Shown here piece after piece: positions 35,455-44,100 of a stretch of DNA of 64,000 bases. Within the stretch, counting starts at the first letter, position 1; each line of letters begins with the position of its first letter. The DNA is from Pelagomonas calceolata. Lineage: Eukaryota > Sar > Pelagophyceae > Pelagomonadales > Pelagomonadaceae. The notes under the pieces were generated by a model. The model was not told the origin of the DNA and made no database searches. It worked only from the letters and a program-made list of their open reading frames with translations. The stretch covers positions 4,340,001 through 4,404,000 of the forward strand of contig CAKKNE010000004.1 in assembly GCA_918797485.1 (NCBI GenBank). The letters run 5' to 3'. Position numbers and translations under genes: made by a program.

Positions 35455-36624
35455 ATGCCGCGGCGAGGAGGACGCCGAAAAAAGTCGCGGACCCAAGCCC
35501 AGCCCGACCGCCCCGCCGCGCCCACGAAAGACGAGCCGAAGAAGCAGCAGGTCCAGCCGAAGCGCAAGAAGGGCCACGCGCCGCCGCCGCAGGCCGCGGA
35601 CCCGGACGAGAAACGCGTGCCTCGGACCATGATTGTGCGGAGAGGTGCCACGGACAAGCGGGTCCAGGAGCTCGTGCGGGAATTGAGAAGAGTGATGGCG
35701 CCGCACACCGCGGAGCGGTTGAAGGAAAGGCCGGGAAATAGTCTGAAGGACTTTGTCCATGCCGCACAACCGTTGGGAGTGTCTCATTTGTTGGTACTGG
35801 GACAGCAGAAGGACCAGGTCAATCTAAGAGTGGCAAGATTGCCCGGCGGGCCCACTTTATCTTTTAAAATCAGAAGCTTTTCTTTGGTGAGGGAGGTCCG
35901 CGCGCAGCAGAAGCGGCCCTTCGAGAGCATGGCGGCGTATGCGACGGCACCGTTAGTCGTGTTGGACAGCTTTGGCAGCAAGGAGAAGCACGTCGCTCTG
36001 CAGCGCGTCACGTTCGAGGCTCTGTTCGCCCCGATCGACGTGTCGACGGTAAAAGTGGCGGACATGCGCCGGGTTGTGTTATTCCACAGGGACGGCGACG
36101 GCGTGGAAATGCGCCATTATGCGGTCCAAGCTTCCGCTGCAAACGTGTCGAAGCCGGTCAAACGAGTGGTGGAAGTAAAAAACATCCCCGATTTGTCGAA
36201 GCTCAAAGATATATCGGAGTACGTCACGCGCATCGATCCAGGTAGCGACAGCGAGGGCGAGGACGCCGTCGCGCCCATGGCCGGCAAGTTTGGCGGGCGA
36301 GGCAACGTCGCGAAGCGCGAATCCAAAATAAAGCTCGTGGAATTGGGGCCGCGGCTGCGGCTGCGCCTCTACAAGGTCGAGCGCGGCGTGTGTGCGGGCG
36401 ACGTCTTATACCACGCGTTCCGCGAGGACCCCGGCGAGGCTTCCGGGGACGACGACGACGGCGCGAGCGGCGGCGGCGAGAGCGACGCTGGCGGGAGCGA
36501 TGCTGACGAGAGCGACGACGGCGGCGAGGCGTCCGGGGACGACCTCTTCGCCGACGACGACTCGGACGCGCCGCCGCCGAAGAAGCAGCGGCGCAAGGGC
36601 GCGAAGCCCCCGTTCGGGCGGTGA
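35455..36624 (+). CDS. SSF1: SSF1/Peter Pan ribosome biogenesis factor (Brix domain)
   Basis: 389 residues, ATG at 35455. A basic N-terminal tail is followed by the Brix domain: RTMIVRRGATDKRVQELVRE, LRRVMAPHTAERLKER, NSLKDFVHAAQPLGVSHLLV and RVARLPGGPTLSFKIRSFSL are all diagnostic of the SSF1/PPAN subfamily. It acts in the nucleolus with Rrp15/Rrp14 in early 60S assembly, for maturation of 27S pre-rRNA. The C-terminal ~80 residues alternate acidic and Gly/Ser blocks before a basic end, as in the family. The length fits well. Confidence 0.93.
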   Translation: MPRRGGRRKKSRTQAQPDRPAAPTKDEPKKQQVQPKRKKGHAPPPQAADPDEKRVPRTMIVRRGATDKRVQELVRELRRVMAPHTAERLKERPGNSLKDFVHAAQPLGVSHLLVLGQQKDQVNLRVARLPGGPTLSFKIRSFSLVREVRAQQKRPFESMAAYATAPLVVLDSFGSKEKHVALQRVTFEALFAPIDVSTVKVADMRRVVLFHRDGDGVEMRHYAVQASAANVSKPVKRVVEVKNIPDLSKLKDISEYVTRIDPGSDSEGEDAVAPMAGKFGGRGNVAKRESKIKLVELGPRLRLRLYKVERGVCAGDVLYHAFREDPGEASGDDDDGASGGGESDAGGSDADESDDGGEASGDDLFADDDSDAPPPKKQRRKGAKPPFGR

Positions 36625-36676
36625 GCTGAGACGTCGAGACCCCGTTCTAGTAGAGTGTAAGTCTATGTTACCCGTC

Positions 36677-37346
36677 TCAGCAGGAGCAGCTCTTCTTCGA
36701 CGACTTCTTCGAGGAGAGCTGGCGCGACGCCGGCCGCGACGCGCCGCGCGGGATGCGGTCGATGACCTGCTGCGCGATGGCCTGGAAGGCCTCCGTGACG
36801 TTCACGTCGGCCTTGGCCGACGCCTCGATGAAGCGGACGTCGTACTCCGCCGCGAGCGCCTGGCCCTCCTGCGTCGACACCTGGCGCGCGCTCTGGTTGT
36901 CGGACTTGTTCCCGACGAGGACCTTGTTGACCTGCGCGCGGGAGTGTCTCGCGGCGATGGCGTGAAGGGCGACGAGCGGCACCGGCGCGCACCTGCTGGT
37001 CCGCGTGGTCCGTGATCTGCGCCATCCAGCTTCTTACGGAGTTAAACGTCCGCCGGTCCGTGATGTCGTAGACCAACACGATGCCCTGCGCTCCCCGGAA
37101 GTAGGACCGCGTGATCGTGCGGAACTGCTCCTGGCCCGCCGTGTCCCAAATCTGGAGCTTGACCTTCTTGCCTCCTAGGTGCACGGTCTTGATCTTAAAA
37201 TCAATACCGATCGTCGTGATGAACGTCGAACTGAAGGTGTCGTTGGCGTACCTCAACAATAGGCTCGTCTTGCCAACGGCGCTGTCGCCGATCATCAGCA
37301 GCTTGATCTGGAGGTCGTATGGCCGGTTGCCCGAGTCATAGCTCAT
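36677..37346 (-). CDS. Rab-family small GTPase (Rab8/Rab1-like), second paralogue
   Basis: Two exons, 36993-37346 and 36677-36931, 202 residues. G motifs [28 protein letters not shown] and EASAK are intact, with a prenylation end KKSCSC. It is very similar to the Rab at 15.4 kb through the G domain and differs at both ends. It probably acts in exocytic vesicle traffic. Its intron falls between QQ and VNKVLV, about 30 codons earlier than the intron of its paralogue, so the two introns arose separately. Only 52 bp separate its stop from the SSF1 stop. Confidence 0.92.
36932..36992 (-). mobile_element. Introner-like intron of the second Rab gene
   Basis: A 61-bp phase-0 intron, donor GTGCGC, acceptor GCGCGCAG, with the core CACGCCATCGCCGCG. 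Only one arm is obvious, so this is a short or internally deleted copy. Confidence 0.7.
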
Positions 37347-37818
37347 CGCGGCCGGCGCCCGCGCGGCGACTAAAATAGCTCGCCCGTCGCGTGACGCGTG
37401 TTCCTGGCGCCCGTCGCGTGACTATGGTCCGAGTTTCCGACGCGCCGCGGTCGCTGGCGCCGAGCCGAATCGGGCAAAAAATATGAGGCCTGCTCAAGAA
37501 GACTCGGTTACGCGAGCGGCGGGGCGTTTTGCGGCCTAAAGCTTGCCAATGACCGTCAGGGGGTCACGATATGTAGCTACAGCTCGATATTACCCCGGCC
37601 GATAGCACGGGTGCCGAGCCAAAGGCAGCCTCAAAAAAAGGTGTGCCAGCTAGTGTCTTACAGCCGCTAGCGCGGGATTGCTGTCCTGCTGCGCGCGGGG
37701 TTTGTAGGGCACGGCACTACACGCGTCGATGCCAATACGTGCGTAACCGCACGCATCGCAGACCGAGCTGAGCCCCGTCGCGACCGGACGCGGAAAGAAA
37801 AAAACTCACAAAAAGACA
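37347..37818. promoter_or_regulatory. Upstream region of the second Rab gene
   Basis: About 470 bp. A direct repeat CGCCCGTCGCGTGAC (37381-37395, 37408-37422) sits just upstream of the Rab start. Motif A copy 5 is at 37649-37671. A weak introner-like core (ACACGCGTCGATGCC) is near 37719. Confidence 0.5.
37649..37671 (+). promoter_or_regulatory. Palindromic upstream motif A, copy 5
   Basis: GCTAGTGTCTTACAGCCGCT then AGC, 303 bp from the Rab start codon, the most distant copy. Confidence 0.6.
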
Positions 37819-40380
37819 TTACAGCAGCGCCCCCAACCGGTCCCGGAGCGTAGAAAAAGCCTCGTCCGGCGGCGGGAGGTCGGGCAGCGCCGCCTCCACC
37901 GAATCCGCGAGCCACGGCCGGACGCCGGCGACGAAGGTCGATGCATCCGGCGCGAGGATGGCCTCCCAGTCGATTTGGCGTTCCGAAGGGAGTGAAGAGG
38001 GCACTCCGCAGTCAGCCGCCAGCAAGATGCCGAAGAGCACGGCGTAGCCGCAGCAGGCCGAGCCGCGAGACAGGGGCCCGAAGGCGCACCAGTAGTAGAA
38101 CATCATCGCGGCCCGCTCCCTTACTCTATCTTTGTCGTGGACTTCTTCGATTAACTTCTCCCAGTGGTACTGCAGTTCGCGATCATAGAGCTTCCATCGT
38201 TTCGGCGTGCCGGGCGTCCGGATCGAAAAGTCGAAGCCCCCATGTTTCGTAGCTTGCAACGTAATACGTGTACCTCCTAAATCTTCGCCCGTTTTTTCGG
38301 AAGCGCAGGGCGCCGTGCACCAGAAGTCGCGCTTGCCGCATAGCTCGTGGACCTCGGCTAGTGTTATAGCTTCATTGATCCGCTCCACGAAATCATCTTC
38401 GCCAGGAGGCACGTTCCGTCGCAGCGTCTCCTTGACGACCTCCAACGCATCGGGAATGTACTTGGCGTACCGCACGACCTTTAGCTGACCGCTCTGCATC
38501 GGCGTATGCAATCCAAAACCCTCGGCAAAGGCCTTCTCGGGGAGCCCGTCGATCCACCAGACGGCGTCGCCCGGCTCCGCCTCGCGGCGCCACCGCACCA
38601 CAACCTCATAGACTTCGCGCCAGTTCACGGCGTTTCCAGCAAACGCGCGCCGCGCGACGTATGCCGCGTGTAACACCATGAAACCGAACATGCGGTGGTG
38701 CCTTGTATTGGGAAGGAAGCCGGGGCAGTTCTCTAATTGGACGAGGCCCTCGTACGGTGCGGCCGCGTTGACCCACTTCCTGGTCGCGGCCTTGACGTCT
38801 TTCGCGGCCACGGACGGACGGCACTTGCCCTTTCGCGGCGCCGCGGACGCGACGAGCGCGATGGCGTGGCGCTTGCAGTGGCCCTCCTTGAACACGCCGA
38901 GGATGTCCTTCTCCGCGTCGGCCGTCGCATTGTCTAACGCCGCGCCGTAGAAGCGCCCCAGCTGCCGCGCGTACCAGCAGACGTGCCCGGGGTCGCGCGC
39001 CAGCGCCCGCACAAAGTACTCCTCGGCCTTCTCAAACACACCGAGCGCGCTCCAGCAGAGCCCGGCGTAGTACAGGGCTCCCACGGCCGCGTCGGCGTCT
39101 TCCTTCTGTGCAAGCGCCACGCACCTTTTGAAGGATGCCGTCGCCTTCAGGAAATCGCCAGTCCCGTACATGAGCAAACCGAGGGCGTGGTGCCCGCGAC
39201 AGAACGCCGGGTCCGTCGCGATGCATCTCATAAAGGCCCGTTTCGCCGCGTCCGCGTCGCCGCGGTCCCTTGCAGCTTGCCCAAGGTTGAGCCACGTTTC
39301 TCGAGATGTCGCATCTAGCTCGAGGCTCTTCACGAAGGACTCGTGGGCGACGAGCCCGAGCTGCGCCTCGCACAATCCTAACATGTTCCAGGTTCTCGCT
39401 GCTTCTTGCCGAGGCCGCTGCGATCCCTCTTCATCCTTTTCGAGAGCTAGAGCGAAGTCCCGCGCCGCGGTCCTGTAGTCCTGGAGCCGGTGTTGCACGG
39501 CGCCGCGCTGGTGGTAGAGGTCCGCGTCGAACTCACTCGAAGAACTTTTCTCTTCTAGGGTTACGGCCGCGTTCAAGTCTCGCAGCGCGTCGTCTAACCT
39601 CCCGAGGGCCGCCAATGATTGTCCTCTCCGCTTCAAGCAGTCCGTGACGTGCGGTGCTACTTCCACGGCCACGTCAAAGTCCTCGAGCGCCCCTTGTAAG
39701 TCGTCCTGCAGCGCACGCGCCGACCCCCTTCCTAACCGAGCGGCGACGAGCCGCGGGTGCTTCGATAGAAGGTCGTCGAAGGCGGCGATGGCCTGGTCCA
39801 GTCGATTCGTGTTCACCAGTAGATAGCCCGTCGCGATGGCGTCGTCGACATCATCTTGACCGGTACGGTGCTCGACGGCGCCGCGCGCTTGCGCCAGTAC
39901 GTCTTGAGGCACGCCCTTATCAACCCAGCGCTCGGCCTCCTTGCTGGTTTCGCGGACGGGCGCCGCGGCGACGACCATGGCCAGGTCGGCCTGCGGGCTG
40001 CGCGGGCCCCGCGCGACCGACGGCTTCGGTGGCGGCGGTGCATCGTCGGTCAGTAACTGCTCGAGCTCCCGCAACACGACGACGTCGGAGCCGGCCGTCG
40101 CGGCGTCGACGCCGGCCCTCCATGCATTCTGGGCTTTCGCGGGCTTCTTCAGAGCGGCGAGCGCGCGGCCCTTGACGACGTGCGCGCGGAGGTGGTGCGG
40201 CGCGCGCGCGACGGCGCTTTCGGCCTGCTTCAAAGCGCCTCGGTATAGACCGAGTTCCATCTTGCAGGTTGCGGCATTCGTCAGGTGGCTCGCGGCGTCG
40301 TCTGCAGTCTGTGCGAGTTCGCTCCATGCGGCCGCAGCCTCTGCGTACTTGCCTGCCCGGTAGAGCTGGACGGCGTCCAT
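37819..40380 (-). CDS. TTC13-like TPR protein
   Basis: 853 residues, one exon, ATG at 40378-40380. The N-terminal ~480 residues are TPR helices (GRGSARALQDDLQGALEDFD, HHALGLLMYGTGDFLKATAS). The C-terminal ~350 residues form a separate domain with RHHRMFGFMVLHAAYVARRA, NWREVYEVVVRWRREAEPGD and VWWIDGLPEKAF. The same TPR-plus-C-terminal-domain order occurs in the animal TTC13 and plant TTC13-like proteins, whose function is not established. No signal peptide is seen here. The recognition is from memory of the family and should be confirmed by search. Motif A copy 6 lies 83 bp upstream. Confidence 0.65.
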   Translation of the reverse strand: MDAVQLYRAGKYAEAAAAWSELAQTADDAASHLTNAATCKMELGLYRGALKQAESAVARAPHHLRAHVVKGRALAALKKPAKAQNAWRAGVDAATAGSDVVVLRELEQLLTDDAPPPPKPSVARGPRSPQADLAMVVAAAPVRETSKEAERWVDKGVPQDVLAQARGAVEHRTGQDDVDDAIATGYLLVNTNRLDQAIAAFDDLLSKHPRLVAARLGRGSARALQDDLQGALEDFDVAVEVAPHVTDCLKRRGQSLAALGRLDDALRDLNAAVTLEEKSSSSEFDADLYHQRGAVQHRLQDYRTAARDFALALEKDEEGSQRPRQEAARTWNMLGLCEAQLGLVAHESFVKSLELDATSRETWLNLGQAARDRGDADAAKRAFMRCIATDPAFCRGHHALGLLMYGTGDFLKATASFKRCVALAQKEDADAAVGALYYAGLCWSALGVFEKAEEYFVRALARDPGHVCWYARQLGRFYGAALDNATADAEKDILGVFKEGHCKRHAIALVASAAPRKGKCRPSVAAKDVKAATRKWVNAAAPYEGLVQLENCPGFLPNTRHHRMFGFMVLHAAYVARRAFAGNAVNWREVYEVVVRWRREAEPGDAVWWIDGLPEKAFAEGFGLHTPMQSGQLKVVRYAKYIPDALEVVKETLRRNVPPGEDDFVERINEAITLAEVHELCGKRDFWCTAPCASEKTGEDLGGTRITLQATKHGGFDFSIRTPGTPKRWKLYDRELQYHWEKLIEEVHDKDRVRERAAMMFYYWCAFGPLSRGSACCGYAVLFGILLAADCGVPSSLPSERQIDWEAILAPDASTFVAGVRPWLADSVEAALPDLPPPDEAFSTLRDRLGALL

Positions 40381-40462
40381 CGTCGCAACGGGAGCGATGT
40401 TTAATCGATGCGACCGTGCATGCTGCGCATCGATTGGGCAGCCTTTTCGTCGGCAGGCTGCG

Positions 40463-40490
40463 TTGCTAGCGGCCTGTAAGACACTAGCAA
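40463..40490 (-). promoter_or_regulatory. Palindromic upstream motif A, copy 6
   Basis: TTGCTAGCGGCCTGTAAGAC then ACTAGCAA. The 7-bp ends TTGCTAG/CTAGCAA are perfectly inverted. It lies between divergent start codons, 83 bp and 60 bp away. Confidence 0.65.
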
Positions 40491-40549
40491 TGGGTCACAT
40501 CCCCTGCGCTTGAGCGAGGCGTTAACGAGACTGCGCGAGCGGAGGCGGC

Positions 40550-41128
40550 ATGCGCGATACTGCCCCTTTCCAGTACGATTGGACCGAGCGCGTGAGTTTT
40601 GTATTCTACGGATCATTTGAGATGTTCAGGCCTGGGGTCAGTCTCCATACGAGCACCCGTCACCGGCTCACCTTTGATGCTGACGCTTTTGACTCAGTGC
40701 GTATTTACCTCCACGACGCGCGGGGATCATGCCTGTGGTGCCAAGTCAAGGAGCTGATGCTCATACCGAAGACGGTTCGCGAAGTTGAACGATACCTGCT
40801 ACTCTTGGAGACGGGTCGCGGCGTGTTTGTGCCGCGTGAACCCGCAGTGCGTTTCGCGGTAAAAACATTCAAACAAAGTGCCTTGCCGAGAAGCTTGCAC
40901 TTGTATAAGGCGCTGTACCTGCTGACTCGACTCCAGGGTAAGGGCCACCTCGGCAAGGCGATTGTCGCGCACGTGCTCACTATACTCGGAGGCCCGATGG
41001 AACGAACGGACGAATGGGGCCCGGGCACGAAGCGCCGACTCTGCAAGGTAACGATATCCACGTCGCGGTGGGGGGCCAAGTACACGCCGCGCCTAGGTAG
41101 CGTCGAAAACTGGCACGCCACCGACTAA
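40550..41128 (+). CDS. Unidentified 192-residue protein
   Basis: ATG at 40550, stop at 41128. Readable segments include FVFYGSFEMFRPGVSLHTST, FDSVRIYLHDARGSCLWCQV and FVPREPAVRFAVKTFKQSAL. There is no signal peptide, membrane segment or known motif. GC content and codon use look less extreme than in the neighbours. The next gene's stop (minus strand) is 13 bp away. No family recognised. Confidence 0.5.
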   Translation: MRDTAPFQYDWTERVSFVFYGSFEMFRPGVSLHTSTRHRLTFDADAFDSVRIYLHDARGSCLWCQVKELMLIPKTVREVERYLLLLETGRGVFVPREPAVRFAVKTFKQSALPRSLHLYKALYLLTRLQGKGHLGKAIVAHVLTILGGPMERTDEWGPGTKRRLCKVTISTSRWGAKYTPRLGSVENWHATD

Positions 41129-41141
41129 AACATGGATAAAC

Positions 41142-44100
41142 TTAAACAACCTTCCCGAGAAAGTGGTCCTCCCACCGCTTCGCCACGTGCTTCCAGAGGA
41201 ACCGCTCGCGCGCGTAGGCCTTCATGTCGCGCCGATGTCCGTCTAACGCGCCGTCGCGCGCCTTCCGCGCCGCGTCGACGATGGACGACGCGTACGCGTC
41301 GCGCCACGCGTCATCGACCGGGTCCGGCGGCCGCCAGTTCAGCAGCGTGACCGGCACCTGCGTCCCGGCGACTCTGGGAGATGCCGGACCGAGATCATAC
41401 ACGTCCGTGAGCTCGGGCACGACGGACTCCGCATATCGAGACGTGATGGGAATGGCGCCCATGGCCATGGCCTTCATCACGGACACGCAGCCCGTCTCCG
41501 GGTAGGTCGTCGGATACAAATAAAAGCCCGCCGACGCGTAGGCTTGGGCCAGCGTATCGTGGGGTACCATGCCCTCCAGAATCACACCATCCTGCTCCAG
41601 TAATCTCTCAACTTCGTTTCGCCACTCGTCGAACATGGGAACGTGCTGCTTGCCCCACTTGACGACGGCCTTCGAAAAGCCGTAGTAGACTTTTAACACA
41701 GCAGAGGGTATTGCTGCTTTGACGCGAGGCCAGACCAACAGCAAATCGTACAAGCCCCTATTGGGGGCCGAGCCGTACACAAACAAGTCCCATTTGTTCA
41801 TACCATCTCTCAGAAACGTCGGATCGATGCCGTTCGGCGTCTCGTAGGCCTTTGACTGGGCGTGAGAAGGCAGAGAGCGGGTGTGGAACTGCGACAGCGT
41901 GAAGATGCCGCTTAACCCATCACAAAACGTCGGCGTCCAGGAATTATAACCGGGCAGGTCCTGGAGCCACGCGTAGACCTTCACGTTCGAAGTTGGTGAT
42001 ACGACGGCCGTGGAGACGTGGTACCTCCACGCCACGAAGACGTCCGGCGGTTCTTCGTCCTGGTAGGTCGCGTGCCGCAGCCATCTGATACCATAAGAAT
42101 CCAAACCTAGATCGTCATCGGCACACTCGTTGTAGACCTCGACGGAATGACCTAACTTGACGAGCTCCCTCGCTACAAAAACCACAGCCTCCTCGGACCC
42201 ACCCAGACCGTTCGTCGCCAGTGACGAGGGCCCCCAGGCCGGCCACCAGGTCTGGCCGTACTCGTCGCAGAAAATGGCGATAACTAACTTGTTTCGTTGT
42301 CTCGCTGCGATGCGTGCATGGTACGCTTCTGTTCTCGCTCGCAGTTCATTTGCTGCAGTATGCTGTTGCTGCAGCGTGGCATGCCTCAGACGCACGGCGT
42401 GGAACCACTCTTCTAGAGCCTCACTACCTCTCCCTAGATCGTCCAGGGCCGCGCCGACGCCTAACCTTCTGTTGTCATTCTCCGGCTCGAGCGCCGATAA
42501 CGTAAACAACGCGTCGAGCTCAGACCGTTTCTCAACTTTACACGACGCTCGTATGGCCTCCTCCAAATTGCTTCTGATAGCATCGTCCGCAAAGCCGCGG
42601 CCCGCGACGCGATACCCAGTAAGATACGCCGCCGCCGCGTCGTGGGGTCTTTCCAATTGCCTTAAGACGTGCGCGTAGTTGAACCAGAAGTGCGACGTCC
42701 ACGGGGCCTCGCCGCAGGCCTTTCGCAAGTAAGGTACTGCCGCCTCATTATCTCCGTTCAAATGATATGACAACCCGCGGAACGCCAGCGCATTCGGATC
42801 CTGGGGGTAGGCGGCCACGAATCGGTGTGAAGTGCCCTCCCTAATACGTTCGAGGGACGGCCCGGGGTCGCTCTCGTTCTTGTAGTCTATGTTTACAGCA
42901 TAGTCGGCGTCGTCTAGGCATGGCGTCTCTTCATTCCCCCCCAAGGCATGAGCAGCCTGGCGCCGCCAGCAGTCTCGTCGACGATCACTCTGGCGCTTTT
43001 GGCGCGGGTCCGAGACGACGTGGAACCCATAAGCTCCGGCGAGCGTCACTTCGTAAACAGCCTGGAGCGCCCGTTCCACGTTGCTCACGCTATTGCCCGC
43101 GTCGAAGAGCGGCTCCCTCGCAGTCGCTGCGAATGTTACCTCTCTAAGTTTATGACGAGGCACGGTTACAGCAACATCTTCAAAGTCCCTTAACGTATCC
43201 ATCAGCACGTACTTGTCCATACCCAAGGAGCGTACGAGCGACGCCCCGACTCGAGAGGAAAACCGACCCGCCTGATCTTTCAATGAACCGCCCCATCCAC
43301 TAATAGTGAGCAGAGGCACGGCCGCCCACAGCGCGTCGGCCCCCGTCGTGTGCGCCCCGTACAGCAGGTGGTCCAGGAATAGGTCGCACTGCGACGCGAT
43401 CCTCTGGGCGTGCTGCTTCCTCGGTAGTCGCTCGAACCACTTTATTCTGTGAGGATGAATACCCCGCACTTCGGCCTCCTCGGACAGGTGTCGCACGACG
43501 TGCGCGCCGAGCGGGTCCCGCATGCGATACAGAGCTAGCGTGCTTCCTGGTGTTTTTCGTAGGATATTCATCCACAATCCCCAGGAGACCGGTTCATATT
43601 TATCGACCTGGTTGATGTTGCAGTACCTTATATATTTTTGAGGTACTAAATCTTGTTCGAGAATAGCTGGAGATGATGGAGCGTAGTCGTTCGCCTGGTA
43701 GGAGAAAGGGAGATAGATCAGCGGCTCTTCGATACCTTTTGCATGTTCCGGCGGCAGCACGACACGATCTGCCAAGGTGTAGTCCCAGTGCACGCCGCCC
43801 GCGACGCCGGGGTATCCTAAATAGGAGACCATCAAACTTGAACCGGACGGTGCGACACTTTCAGACGCTAACTCAAGTCGAGCGCCCCTCGTGTGCGTCA
43901 TCAGGTCCACGATAACGTCGAGGTCAGCGTGTTGCATCAACGCGTGAGCTTTTGTAGCGTCCACGTCAAACAGCTCGACGAACTCTCCCCTTTTCGCTCG
44001 TGCCCGATTATTCGACGCGTCGTCTTCACCATATGATAAAGCGACGGCTTGGACATAAACGGGATCCGACACGAGTCGCCTCGTGAGGTAGCCCATGGGG

